This document shows, piece by piece, positions 17,451-25,902 of a stretch of 52,129 nucleotides of DNA. Source of the DNA: DASREM01 sp035652095 (GTDB lineage Bacteria; Acidobacteriota; Terriglobia; Terriglobales; Acidobacteriaceae). The position numbers were made by a program, and so were the translations under genes. The notes under the pieces were generated by a model, which worked only from the letters and a program-made list of their open reading frames with translations, was not told the origin of the DNA and searched no databases. The stretch's first letter is position 1, and each line of letters begins with the position of its first letter. Location: assembly GCA_035652095.1 (NCBI GenBank), contig DASREM010000034.1, positions 1 to 52,129 on the forward strand, given 5' to 3'.

Positions 17451-18247
17451 GCGTGCAGAGTGCCCCAAAGGTGGAGTGCCAGGTGTCCCGATAAATAGAG
17501 CATGATCACCACCAGCAGATAAATCAGGTACTTGGAATGAATGCGCGGAGACAGCTTGGCTCCGATCAGCGAGCCGACGAACACCCCCACGGCGAGCGGA
17601 GCGGCAACTGCCGTGTTGATGTCTCCACGGCGAAAGTACACAAATGCGCTCGCCGCGGCGGTCACTCCAATCATGAAATTGGAAGTGGCTGTTGCTACCA
17701 TGAGCGGCACATCCATGAACAGATACATCACCGGCACTTTGATCGGGCCGCCCCCAATTCCCAGCAGTCCCGATAACCCTCCGGCCACCAGCGAAGCTCC
17801 CAACCCAAGCGGGTAGCGTCGCGGGGTGTAGTCCGGGATCTCTGCCGCAGCCTGCAACAGGGCCGGCGAACTCTCATCTCCAACATCATCGTCCCTGCGG
17901 CGCAGAAGTGATATCGCGCCCCACAGAAGAAACGCTGCGAACAAGCCCTCGAGCGCCGAGCGGTTCAGATATGCCACGACGTAGGCGGTGATGCTTGCAC
18001 CCAGGGCTGTGGCCAGTTCCAGAGTCATTCCCAACCGGATGTCGGTGGTGTGTCGCTGCAGGTGTACAGAAGAACTGGCTGCCGACGTTGTGATCACCGC
18101 AACCAGGCTTGTTCCGATGGCCTCGCGAATGGGAATGCCGAAATGAAGCGCGAGGATCGGGGTAATAATGATCCCGCCTCCGATTCCGGCCAGCGCCCCC
18201 ACCAAGCCTGCGAAAAAACCAAGGAGGATCAGGAGAACGCTGGTCAA
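17447..18247 (-). CDS. TSUP family (TauE/SafE) permease
   Basis: A 266-residue protein with about eight membrane helices and the duplicated TSUP motif: GALAGIGGGIIITPIL near the N-terminus and GGLSGLLGIGGGPIKVPVM in the second half. TSUP proteins export or import small sulfur-containing or organic anions (sulfite, sulfoacetate, taurine breakdown products). The substrate cannot be read from sequence. It is coupled to DUF1634 downstream. The cysteine dioxygenase at 38634-39215 would generate sulfite indirectly, but the two genes are far apart and the link is speculative. Confidence 0.9.
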   Translation of the reverse strand: MTSVLLILLGFFAGLVGALAGIGGGIIITPILALHFGIPIREAIGTSLVAVITTSAASSSVHLQRHTTDIRLGMTLELATALGASITAYVVAYLNRSALEGLFAAFLLWGAISLLRRRDDDVGDESSPALLQAAAEIPDYTPRRYPLGLGASLVAGGLSGLLGIGGGPIKVPVMYLFMDVPLMVATATSNFMIGVTAAASAFVYFRRGDINTAVAAPLAVGVFVGSLIGAKLSPRIHSKYLIYLLVVIMLYLSGHLALHLWGTLHA

Positions 18248-18312
18248 GCCGTCCTCCGCGAGCCGATTGCCGTATTCGGCAGGAATGAGTCGTTCGGGTT
18301 GGCCGTCAAGTG

Positions 18313-19233
18313 TTAGACGATCCTCGCATTTGAGGATGTAGCTTCTGCTTGTTCATGGGCATGGTAGCTGGACCGGACCATGGGACCGGACTCGACGTGA
18401 GCGAATCCAAACCGCAGGGCTTGCGCTTTGAGATATTGAAATTCGTCGGGAGTGTAGAAGCGTGCGATGGGCAGATGGTCCTTCGAGGGCCGCAGATATT
18501 GCCCGACCGTGAGGATATCCACGCCTCGCGACCCCAGATCGCGAAAGACCTCGATCAACTCAGCGGATTCTTCTCCCAATCCCACCATCACGCCAGACTT
18601 CGTCACCATGCCGGGGGAGATTTCTTTGGCTCGCTCCAATAGCCGCAGTGTGCGCTCGTAGCGGGCGCCGGAACGTACCGCCCGGTACAAGCGCGGCACC
18701 GTCTCGGTGTTGTGGTTCAGCACGTCCGGATTCGCGTCGAGCACGATACGCAGCGCTTCTTCGTTGCCCTGAAAATCGGGGATGAGAACTTCGACGCGAC
18801 AATCGGAGGTCAATGCCCGGATTTCGCGGATGGTCTCGGCGAAGATGCGCGCGCCCCCGACATTGTCGTCGTCGCGATTTACGCTGGTCACGACGGCATG
18901 CTTCAATCCCAGGGTTGCGACCGCTTCCGCAACTCGCTTTGGTTCTTCCCAATCAATTGCAAGCGGCTTTCCCTTGGGGACGGCACAAAAACCGCAGCGC
19001 CGCGTGCAGATGTCCCCGAGCAGCATGAATGTAGCAGTCTTATGGTTCCAGCACTCTCCGATGTTGGGGCACTGGGCCGACTCGCAAACCGTGTGCAATC
19101 CAAGGCCGCGCGCCAGTTTCTTCAGGTTGTGAAAATTCTCGCCGACCGGGGCCTTCGCCCGCAGCCACTCTGGCTTGGGCTCTCGCACGGGCCTTTGCAA
19201 CTCGATCTGGATCAGTTGGGAAGCGCCTGCCAT
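18313..19233 (-). CDS. lipA: Lipoyl synthase
   Basis: A 306-residue radical-SAM enzyme that inserts two sulfurs into protein-bound octanoyl groups. Both iron-sulfur sites are present: the auxiliary-cluster motif CESAQCPNIGEC and the radical-SAM motif CTRRCGFC. Further signatures are KHAVVTSVNRDD, VLNHNTETVP and TVGQYLRPSKDHLP. The length is normal. LipB is not in the window. The octanoyl donor would come from ACP made by the acpP/fabF genes nearby, but no shared transcript is evident. Confidence 0.97.
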   Translation of the reverse strand: MAGASQLIQIELQRPVREPKPEWLRAKAPVGENFHNLKKLARGLGLHTVCESAQCPNIGECWNHKTATFMLLGDICTRRCGFCAVPKGKPLAIDWEEPKRVAEAVATLGLKHAVVTSVNRDDDNVGGARIFAETIREIRALTSDCRVEVLIPDFQGNEEALRIVLDANPDVLNHNTETVPRLYRAVRSGARYERTLRLLERAKEISPGMVTKSGVMVGLGEESAELIEVFRDLGSRGVDILTVGQYLRPSKDHLPIARFYTPDEFQYLKAQALRFGFAHVESGPMVRSSYHAHEQAEATSSNARIV

Positions 19234-19279
19234 GAACTATCAATTTTACACGGCATGCAAGAATCGGGGTAGGAAGGGT

Positions 19280-19302
19280 GAGGAGCCGCGTCGCGGCTCC
19301 TC
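19280..19302 (-). terminator. Strong hairpin after the CsbD-like gene
   Basis: A perfect 11-bp stem GAGGAGCCGCG / CGCGGCTCCTC with a single-base loop nucleotide lies 8 bp past the stop of the minus-strand CsbD-like gene. No U-tract follows, so factor-independent termination is uncertain. Confidence 0.45.
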
Positions 19303-19310
19303 GAAGATCA

Positions 19311-19559
19311 CTAGCTGGCTTTGCGATTCAAGTCGCGGTCTAAGTCATCGCGCTCCTGCTGCTCGTTCAGGCGGTTCCACTCATCCACCTGACGTTGGGC
19401 TTCGTCTTTTGCAATCCCATACCGTTCCTGGACCTTCCCCACGAGTTGGTCCTTGTTACCTTCGATCACGGTGAGATCGTCGTCGGTCAGCTTGCCCCAC
19501 TTTTCCTTCACTGCGCCCTTCATCTGCTTCCACTTGCCTTCTGCGCGATCAGTATTCAT
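19311..19559 (-). CDS. CsbD family stress-response protein
   Basis: An 82-residue, highly charged, probably helical protein. It has the CsbD pattern: EGKWKQMKGAVKEKWGKLTDDD, then VIEGNKDQLVGKVQERYGI. The ATG is preceded by AAGGAG with good spacing. CsbD-like proteins accumulate under general or osmotic stress; their molecular role is unknown. The gene is monocistronic, with a hairpin just downstream. Confidence 0.88.
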   Translation of the reverse strand: MNTDRAEGKWKQMKGAVKEKWGKLTDDDLTVIEGNKDQLVGKVQERYGIAKDEAQRQVDEWNRLNEQQERDDLDRDLNRKAS

Positions 19560-19747
19560 GCCACTCTCCTTTGATAGAAAGATCAGGCCAACATTCGCAG
19601 ACCGAATACGCCGGCCTCACGAGTATGCTGTTTCACCCTAACGTGTGCAGGGCAGCGGAGCTATACAGGGATCACCTGAAAGACCGCGTGATGAACCTAG
19701 GGTTCTGGATCAGAACTATGGCGGGAAAGCGGAGTGGCTGATTGCGA

Positions 19748-20461
19748 TCAGTTCTCGAGATAGGCGTCGATCCACTCTTTAATTCGCTGGCGGCGCTCGT
19801 CATGCGGATCGAAACGGATTCCGAAGGTCTTGCTCGCGGGCTTTTTCCAGGTCACATTGCCGCGCACCCAGATCCTGGGCAAGGTGAGTAGCGCAAACGA
19901 TACTTCGACCATCTGGCCACTGGAGACCTCGTCGTGGGCTTTCATTGACATGCCACCCGAGCTGAGTTCGTGACTGGTGGCGGTGAATTTACGATTGTCG
20001 CCGGTGGTGACCGAAACCTCGGTGATGACCGGAATACGGACGTATCGCCGGAACTCATGAAGCACCAGCATCTGGGTGGCGCGCACCAGCTTGAGGGCGG
20101 CCGGACGCTCCAAAGGCTCGTTGAAAACGGCGTTCACTCCGTACTTGGAAAACTTCATTGCGTCCTGAACGCTGCCTCCCAGGCCGTAGATCACCATGCG
20201 GCTATTGGAAGGTGAAGTCCGGGCCGCGTCCATGACCACTTCGGCGCCGGGAACTAACCGCAGCACGCAAGCCTCGAACTTTTCGGTCTTCAGCCGCTCG
20301 ACCATATCGCCCGTCATGGGCACCGTTTCAATGCCAAACTGGCGGAAGCAATCCGACAAAACTGATCGGGAGTTTTCTTTGAGATCTACCAGAGCTGCCC
20401 GTGCGGCAACCTTTCTGGAAGAGGGGATGGGCGCGAGTACCGTGCCGAGAGCTTTGTCCAT
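19748..20461 (-). CDS. PilZ domain protein with N-terminal receiver-like domain
   Basis: A 237-residue soluble protein. Residues ~20-130 resemble a degenerate response-regulator receiver (ALVDLKENSRSVLSDCFRQF, MVIYGLGGSVQDAM) without a clear phosphoacceptor. Residues ~138-237 are a PilZ domain. The first c-di-GMP motif RxxxR is present as RRYVR, but the second (D/N-x-S-x-x-G) is altered to ELSSGG, so ligand binding may be weakened. It ends in KEWIDAYLEN. A diguanylate cyclase is encoded at 6754-8250. It may be a c-di-GMP effector, or a PilZ protein that has lost binding. Confidence 0.85.
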   Translation of the reverse strand: MDKALGTVLAPIPSSRKVAARAALVDLKENSRSVLSDCFRQFGIETVPMTGDMVERLKTEKFEACVLRLVPGAEVVMDAARTSPSNSRMVIYGLGGSVQDAMKFSKYGVNAVFNEPLERPAALKLVRATQMLVLHEFRRYVRIPVITEVSVTTGDNRKFTATSHELSSGGMSMKAHDEVSSGQMVEVSFALLTLPRIWVRGNVTWKKPASKTFGIRFDPHDERRQRIKEWIDAYLEN

Positions 20462-20614
20462 GAGCGGGGCCGTTTCTGCCTTGAAACTCCATTCTGGCGC
20501 GGCTCAGCCGACTTGGCAAAGGTGCAGAAGTTCAATACTGGAGTACAGAAGTACCATTACCCCGGATGCACCGCGGAGTACGCGTAAGTGCTTGCAAACA
20601 GGGTCGGTTTAAGG

Positions 20615-21853
20615 CTACTCGGTCCAGCGCCGGAACAGCAGGGCTCCGTTGGTGCCGCCGAAACCAAAAGAATTGGACATGGCGTAGTTGAAGCTGGCGG
20701 TTCTGGCCTGGTTCGGCACGAAGTCCATCTCTCCGGTATCCGGATCCTGGTTCTCCAGGTTAATGGTGGGAGGAATGATCTGGTCGCGCAGCGCAAGCAC
20801 CGTAATGCCTGCTTCCAGTCCGCCGGCGCCGCCCAGCAAGTGGCCGGTCATCGATTTTGTGGAGCTTACCGGGACGCTGTGCCCGTGAAAGAAGCTTCGG
20901 ATCGCATGCGCTTCCAGGGTATCGCCGATAGGCGTGGAAGTGCCATGGGCATTGACGTATCCGACGTCTTCCGGTTTCAGCCCGGCGTCTTTCACCGCGT
21001 TCTGCATGACCCGGTAGCCGCCCTCGTGCTCCGGCGCAGGCTGCGTGATGTGGTAGGCATCGCCGCTCATTCCGTACCCGACGATCTCGCCCACAATGGG
21101 GGCGCCGCGCCTGCGTGCGTGCTCCAGTTCTTCCAGGATCAGGATGCCTGCACCTTCCCCGATCACGAAGCCGTCGCGCTGCGAGTCCCAGGGGCGGCTT
21201 GCCTTTTCGGGCTCATCATTACGCGTGGAAAGAGCGCGCATGGACGCGAATCCCCCGACTCCCATGGGAGTGATTGCGGCCTCAGTGCCGCCGGCGATCA
21301 TCACGTCGGCATCGCCGTGCTGGATGATCCGGAACGAGTCTCCAACGGAGTGAGCGCTGGTCGTGCACGCCGTCGCCGTGGCTTCGTTCGGACCTTTCGC
21401 CCCGTACCGCATCGAGACATGTCCAGCCGCCAGGTTGATGATGGCGGCCGGTATGAAAAATGGCGAGATCTTGCGTGGCCCCCCGTTGATCAGGTTCGAG
21501 TGCTCGCGTTCGATGATGTCGAACCCGCCGATACCCGAGCCAATGTGCACCCCGACCCGCTCCGCATTCTCGGGAGTAATTTGCAGGCCGGATGCCTTCA
21601 TCGCTTCGTCGCTGGCCGCGACCGCGAGGTGGATGAAGCGGCCCATCTTCTTCAACTCTTTTTTCTCGATGAAGTTCAGGGGGTCGAAATTCTTTACCTC
21701 AGCCGCAATCTGGCAGGAGAACTGCGTCGTATCGAAGGACGTGATGCGCGCGATCCCGCTCTTCCCGGCCAGGAGGTTCTTCCACACTTCCGCTGTGCTG
21801 TTGCCCACTCCGCAGATCAGGCCGATTCCCGAAATGACGACCCGACGTCCCAA
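20615..21853 (-). CDS. fabF: 3-oxoacyl-[ACP] synthase II
   Basis: A 412-residue condensing enzyme for fatty-acid elongation. The catalytic triad is visible: the Cys in ATACTTSAHSVGDS, and the two His in VNAHGTSTPIGD and KSMTGHLLGGAGG. The C-terminus has NSFGFGGTNGALLF. The start codon is TTG, placed directly after the TAG of acpP, with GGGAAG at the end of acpP as SD. This implies translational coupling. It forms an operon with the two acyl carrier protein genes upstream. Confidence 0.97.
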   Translation of the reverse strand: MGRRVVISGIGLICGVGNSTAEVWKNLLAGKSGIARITSFDTTQFSCQIAAEVKNFDPLNFIEKKELKKMGRFIHLAVAASDEAMKASGLQITPENAERVGVHIGSGIGGFDIIEREHSNLINGGPRKISPFFIPAAIINLAAGHVSMRYGAKGPNEATATACTTSAHSVGDSFRIIQHGDADVMIAGGTEAAITPMGVGGFASMRALSTRNDEPEKASRPWDSQRDGFVIGEGAGILILEELEHARRRGAPIVGEIVGYGMSGDAYHITQPAPEHEGGYRVMQNAVKDAGLKPEDVGYVNAHGTSTPIGDTLEAHAIRSFFHGHSVPVSSTKSMTGHLLGGAGGLEAGITVLALRDQIIPPTINLENQDPDTGEMDFVPNQARTASFNYAMSNSFGFGGTNGALLFRRWTE

Positions 21854-22099
21854 CTACTTCCCGCCTTTCGAATGCTTACCGATGTAATCAATGGCGTCCT
21901 GCACGGTGCGAATCTTCTCCGCGTCCTCATCCGGGATCTCGATTTCAAACGCCTCTTCGAAAGCCATCACCAATTCCACCGTGTCCAGGGAATCCGCGCC
22001 CAGATCGTCCACGAACGAAGCATTCGACGTCACCTCGCCCTCGTCCACTCCCAGTTGCTCTACGATGATCTGCTTTACCTTCTCATCAACGGCTGCCAT
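21854..22099 (-). CDS. acpP: Acyl carrier protein (copy 1, next to fabF)
   Basis: An 81-residue ACP. The phosphopantetheine serine is in the DSL motif (DDLGADSLDTVELVMAFEE), followed by the acidic helix IEIPDEDAEKI. It is nearly identical in helices 2-4 to the second copy 64 bp upstream but differs at the N-terminus (MAAVDEKVKQII) and the last residues. Its stop abuts the TTG of fabF. AcpS at 13191-13568 would activate it. Confidence 0.95.
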   Translation of the reverse strand: MAAVDEKVKQIIVEQLGVDEGEVTSNASFVDDLGADSLDTVELVMAFEEAFEIEIPDEDAEKIRTVQDAIDYIGKHSKGGK

Positions 22100-22163
22100 T
22101 CCTTCACCTCGCTGGCCCGCACCTGCGGGCAGATTGTCCCCAATTTCGATAGAAAAGCTGACT

Positions 22164-22409
22164 CTACTTGCTTACTTTGGAGTGTTTCTCGATGTAGTCG
22201 ATAGCGTCCTGCACGGTGCGAATCTTCTCCGCATCCTCGTCGGGAATTTCGATTTCAAAAGCCTCTTCCAGCGCCATGACCAGTTCCACGGTGTCTAAAG
22301 AGTCGGCTCCCAGATCGTCGACGAACGCCGCACTCGGCGTAACTTCTCCCTCATCGACACCCAGTTGCTCCGAGACGATCTGCTTTACCTTTTCGGTAGT
22401 TTCTTTCAT
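22164..22409 (-). CDS. acpP: Acyl carrier protein (copy 2, tandem duplicate)
   Basis: An 81-residue ACP starting MKETTEKVKQIV. The ATG at 22409 has AAGGAG 5 nt upstream; longer frames reaching 22520 have no support. It carries DDLGADSLDTVELVMALEE with the modified serine, and the same IEIPDEDAEKIRTVQDAIDY as copy 1. Differences cluster in helix 1 and at the C-terminus. Two ACPs in tandem before fabF suggest a local duplication with possible specialisation, for example general lipid versus lipoate or lipid A supply, but this is inference. Confidence 0.93.
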   Translation of the reverse strand: MKETTEKVKQIVSEQLGVDEGEVTPSAAFVDDLGADSLDTVELVMALEEAFEIEIPDEDAEKIRTVQDAIDYIEKHSKVSK

Positions 22410-22462
22410 CTTGTCTCCTTCAGCCATACACCTGCGACTCCCGCGTGAATAAGGGAACGAGT

Positions 22463-22492
22463 AGTGTAATGGCTCAAACGAATTAGTGTAAA
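22463..22492 (-). promoter_or_regulatory. Candidate promoter of acpP-acpP-fabF
   Basis: Read on the minus strand: TTTACA (22492-22487), an 18-nt spacer, then TACACT (22468-22463). The start of acpP copy 2 lies about 54 nt downstream. Both hexamers are close to sigma-70 consensus. Confidence 0.35.
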
Positions 22493-22620
22493 GGAAGCGC
22501 CTTGCCTTGTTCGAATACACCGATGCTGCTGGTTGTTGAGGTCGTTTTCAATCCTAACCGCCTCGCCGAGGCCGGTCAAACACACAGCGCAAGGATCCCA
22601 TTCCTGCAAACTGGATCGCT

Positions 22621-22663
22621 TGCCAGCTGCGCTGGCACGGACAGCCGAGGGCTGTCCCCTACA
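22621..22663 (-). repeat. Dispersed double-hairpin element, copy 1
   Basis: On the minus strand the order is TGTAGG, a stem GGACAGCC/GGCTGTCC (22639-22657), then a second stem TGCCAGC/GCTGGCA (22621-22637). The same order occurs at 33585-33628, and the first hairpin recurs at 42119-42142. It sits between the acpP operon and the amidohydrolase genes. Confidence 0.6.
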
Positions 22664-22704
22664 AGATTTCGTGTTTGAGTCATCGAGACATTAGCCTCAG
22701 GAGA

Positions 22705-24021
22705 CTACTTGCTGTACTGGTCGCGCAGTCGCGTCTGCTTGCTGGTCATGGGAATGGCGCGTCCCTGGATGTAGACCTGCTTCACGTCGGTCTTCACATC
22801 CAGCGGGTCTCCGTTCGCGACGACAACGTTGGCTGTCTTCCCGACATCGAGAGAGCCGAGTTTATCGGCCACTCCCCAGATCTCCGCGGGATTGAGGGTC
22901 ACGGCCTTGAGCGCTTCGTCGTAGGGCAGCCCAAAAGCCGTGGCGAATCCCGCTTCGTACGGCAGATTGCGCGCATTGTGCGAGTCATAGGAGGCAAACG
23001 CGATCTTGATCCCACGTTTCGTCAACTCTCCGGGCAAACTGTAGATAGCGTCATAACGCTGTTCCGGTTTTGGCGGCTCATAAATCGGCCCCACGATAAC
23101 AGGGACTTTCAGCGTTGCCACGTAGTCCAGCACGGGGCGTGAGTAGGTGATGTGGTTTAACACGAACTTGAGATTGAATTCGCGGGCCAGGCCGACCGCC
23201 GTTTCCAGGTCGCTCGGACTTTCCGCGGCCAGCACGATCGTCTTCGTGCCTTGCAGGTAAGGCAGCAGCGCCTCAGCCTTCAGGTCCCGCTTGGGCGGAG
23301 ATGGCGGCTCCTTTTTTGCCCCAGCTTTGTCCGTCCCGGCGCCTGCATCCGCTTTCTTTTTCTCGTAGTCGGTCAATTGCTGCTGGTAATTCTGCGCATC
23401 GAGAAAACTCTGGCGAAGTTGAGCGGCCAGTCCCATGCGGGTGGACGGGAACTTGCGCTTCTCGAAGCTCTCGTTTCGCCGCTGTTCTCCCGTGAAGTTC
23501 AACGGCATCGCGATGTCGCGGATCTGCAGCATCTCCTGGGCATCTTTTCCATCGAGCTGGATAAAAGAGTCCTGTCCCGGCAAAGTATCGCGACTGTCAG
23601 GAGCGACGACGGCGTTCGTGATGCCATTCAGCCGGGTAACCGGAATCAGTTCCGTCTCGGCATGAAAGGCGTCGTAAACATGCATGTGGGGCATGATCTC
23701 GTCGCTGGTCTCGATCATGTCATTGGTGCTCTGCTCAGCGGAGATCTCCGTAAGCCCAAGCTGGGTTTCGGAGTCGATCAGCCCGGGATAGACTGTCATT
23801 CCCGTAACATCCACCACGTGCGCCCCGCCGGGTACCTTCACCGACGCCGCGGTACCAACCGCGGTGATCTTTCCATCGGTCATCACCAACACGCCGTTCT
23901 CAATCGTGCCGTGCGTGATGGTGAGCAGCTTGCCACCCTTCAAAACGACGGTGTCCGCGAACAGGGAAGAGCACAAGAACAGAAAGATCAATAAACCAGC
24001 ACCGCCAGCAGACTTGCGCAT
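22705..24021 (-). CDS. Secreted amidohydrolase-like protein lacking the HxH metal motif
   Basis: A 438-residue exported protein (signal peptide GAGLLIFLFLCSSLFA) of the imidazolonepropionase-like amidohydrolase superfamily. The N-terminal composite beta-sandwich (VLKGGKLLTITHGTIENG) and C-terminal VTLNPAEIWGVADKLGSLDVG are typical. Where active members have DxHxH after the first barrel strand, this one reads YPGLIDSETQLGL, so the two metal-binding histidines are gone. Later residues such as HITYS and ASYDSHN remain. A helical insertion rich in Lys/Ala lies around residues 200-240. It overlaps the preceding amidohydrolase gene by one base (TAATG). It may be a catalytically weak partner in a heteromeric complex, or bind one metal only. 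Confidence 0.85.
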   Translation of the reverse strand: MRKSAGGAGLLIFLFLCSSLFADTVVLKGGKLLTITHGTIENGVLVMTDGKITAVGTAASVKVPGGAHVVDVTGMTVYPGLIDSETQLGLTEISAEQSTNDMIETSDEIMPHMHVYDAFHAETELIPVTRLNGITNAVVAPDSRDTLPGQDSFIQLDGKDAQEMLQIRDIAMPLNFTGEQRRNESFEKRKFPSTRMGLAAQLRQSFLDAQNYQQQLTDYEKKKADAGAGTDKAGAKKEPPSPPKRDLKAEALLPYLQGTKTIVLAAESPSDLETAVGLAREFNLKFVLNHITYSRPVLDYVATLKVPVIVGPIYEPPKPEQRYDAIYSLPGELTKRGIKIAFASYDSHNARNLPYEAGFATAFGLPYDEALKAVTLNPAEIWGVADKLGSLDVGKTANVVVANGDPLDVKTDVKQVYIQGRAIPMTSKQTRLRDQYSK

Positions 24022-25313
24022 TATTCCCCTCCCTTGAAATGCGGCATTCCATACCCCGGCAATGAGCGATCAAAGTAGACGTCGCCGTCAATGAAAACCT
24101 TCTCCGGCACACCATAACTCGACAACGGGTAGCCGTCCCAGATCACCAGGTCGGCATCCTTGCCGACGTCGATGGAGCCGACGCGATCGTCAACCCCGAT
24201 GATCCAGGCGGGATTGATGGTGATCATCTTCAGCGCTTCGTCCTCGGTGGCGCCGCCATAACGTATGGTCTTCGCCGCTTCCTGGTTGAGACGGCGGGTG
24301 AAGTCTTCGGAATCGCTCTTGATGGCCACGCGCACACCTTTGCGCATCGAAATCACCGCATTCCAGGGGATCGCATCCCAGGCTTCGTGCTTGTATCCCC
24401 ACCAGTCGGCGAAGGTAGCGATGCCAACGCCCTCCGCGGCCACCTTGTCGGCAACTTTGTAGGTTTCGAGCGCGTGATGGAAGGCCCGCACCTTGTATCC
24501 GAATTCCTTGGCGATGGCCATCTCGGTGAGCAATTCATCCGCTCGGTAGCAGTGGATCTGCACCAGCAGCTTGCCTCGCAAGACGTCGGCCAGCGCTTCC
24601 ATCTTCAGGTCGCGCTTGGGCGTCTTTGCGTTCTTGTCTCCGTTCTTCACCTTCGCGTTGTAGTCGTCCCAGTCCCGCATGTATTCCTGGGCTTGCACCA
24701 GCGCCTCGCGCTGGACCTCGAAGTTGCCCATGCGGGTGGACGGCAACTGGTCACGGCCGCCATAGACGCGCTTCGGGTTCTCGCCACTGGCAAACTTGAT
24801 CGACCGCGGCGCGCCAGGAAACAGCATGGCGTCACGGTTTTCCCCGTACTTATGCTTGATCACAATGGCCTGGCCGCCAATCATGTTTGCGGACCCGTGC
24901 AGCAGCAGCGACGTGGTCACTCCACCGGCCAGCGCGCGGTAAATCGCCTTGTCCTGATAGTCGAAGGCGTCGATCATCATCATCTGCGGAGTGACCGGAC
25001 TGGTGGCCTCGTTTACGTCGTCGTCGAGAGCAATGTGAGAGTGGGAATCGATGATGCCCGGCGTCAGGTATTTCCCGCCGGCATCGATCACCGTGGCACT
25101 GGCGGGCGCATTCACGTTCTCGCCGACGGCCGCGATCTTGCCGTCTTTCACATACACGCTGCCATTTTGGATTTTGCCGTGGGTCACGGTCATCACGATC
25201 GCGTTCTTGATCACGATGTCGTTGTGAGCGGCCGCCGCAGGCTGCTCGGCGGAAGCCAGGCCCGGCAGCAAAGCTGCGAGCACAAGGAAGACACGTATCG
25301 CGCTACGATTCAT
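24021..25313 (-). CDS. Secreted metal-dependent amidohydrolase
   Basis: A 430-residue exported enzyme (signal peptide FLVLAALLPGLASA) of the imidazolonepropionase-like amidohydrolase family. It hydrolyses C-N bonds, with dipeptidases or cyclic amides as likely substrates. The metal motif is intact: TPGIIDSHSHIALDD. Later elements are FHHALETYKVAD, SDSEDFTRRLNQEA and ITINPAWIIGVDDRVGSIDVG. It is the first gene of a two-gene operon, coupled to the degenerate paralogue by a one-base stop/start overlap. The substrate is unknown. Confidence 0.88.
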   Translation of the reverse strand: MNRSAIRVFLVLAALLPGLASAEQPAAAAHNDIVIKNAIVMTVTHGKIQNGSVYVKDGKIAAVGENVNAPASATVIDAGGKYLTPGIIDSHSHIALDDDVNEATSPVTPQMMMIDAFDYQDKAIYRALAGGVTTSLLLHGSANMIGGQAIVIKHKYGENRDAMLFPGAPRSIKFASGENPKRVYGGRDQLPSTRMGNFEVQREALVQAQEYMRDWDDYNAKVKNGDKNAKTPKRDLKMEALADVLRGKLLVQIHCYRADELLTEMAIAKEFGYKVRAFHHALETYKVADKVAAEGVGIATFADWWGYKHEAWDAIPWNAVISMRKGVRVAIKSDSEDFTRRLNQEAAKTIRYGGATEDEALKMITINPAWIIGVDDRVGSIDVGKDADLVIWDGYPLSSYGVPEKVFIDGDVYFDRSLPGYGMPHFKGGE

Positions 25314-25421
25314 TTCGCTGGATCCCTTCTGAAAACTCAGGACTGGGGATTTTAGGTGCGATCAAACTCCGTAGTCAACGAAACACTGCGAATGGGGCAC
25401 AGAGTATGATGTCTGTCGACC

Positions 25422-25886
25422 ATGAGCCAGAGAATTCAGGACGTGAAACATTTGTTATTGTTAGTGGCATTCCTTGTTGGCCCGGCAGTTTGGGCCTCGG
25501 ACTGCCCGTCGAAGCAGGCCAGGGACGGCGAGACGCTGCTCCAGATCGAACAGTCCTGGGCCAAGGCGTTGCAGGAGAAAAATGCCGGAGCAGTGGCCTG
25601 CATTGTGGGCGACGACTTCGAGGATGCTGGAACCGACGGCCAAGTCCAGAATCGCGACGAACTCCTGGCCCACATCCCGCAGCGGAGGGCCGGCAGCAAT
25701 GTTTTGAGCGATATGCATGCTCACATCTACGGCGACGCCGGATATGTTCGCGGACTGAATACGGTAAAGGATGCGGACGGCAAGACCGTGGCCCAGGTTC
25801 GATTCACAGACATCTTTGTCTACCGGAACGGAGTCTGGAAGGCTGTGGCTGGACACGAGACGCTTCTCAGCCCTGCAGGCAAGTAG
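25422..25886 (+). CDS. Exported DUF4440 / SnoaL-like (NTF2-fold) protein
   Basis: A 154-residue protein with an N-terminal signal peptide (LLLLVAFLVGPAVWA) and a DUF4440 domain (LLQIEQSWAKALQEKNAGAV, GYVRGLNTV, FTDIFVYRNGVWKAVAGHET). This NTF2-like cone fold usually binds small ligands. Known members range from polyketide cyclases to calcium/calmodulin kinase association domains, so no reaction can be named. A TATGAT hexamer lies 11 nt before the ATG, suggesting a short leader. The dtd gene follows after about 16 bp. Confidence 0.78.
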   Translation: MSQRIQDVKHLLLLVAFLVGPAVWASDCPSKQARDGETLLQIEQSWAKALQEKNAGAVACIVGDDFEDAGTDGQVQNRDELLAHIPQRRAGSNVLSDMHAHIYGDAGYVRGLNTVKDADGKTVAQVRFTDIFVYRNGVWKAVAGHETLLSPAGK

Positions 25887-25902
25887 CGACCGGAGAGTTC
25901 TC

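Noticed and set aside
20588..22204. 538-residue plus-strand ORF opposite fabF and acpP
   Set aside because: It is the antisense shadow of fabF and acpP, whose motifs and codon usage are unmistakable; the translation is His/Arg-rich without any domain.
24387..25355. 322-residue plus-strand ORF opposite the amidohydrolase gene
   Set aside because: Antisense to a gene with signal peptide and metal motif; its own translation has no family features.
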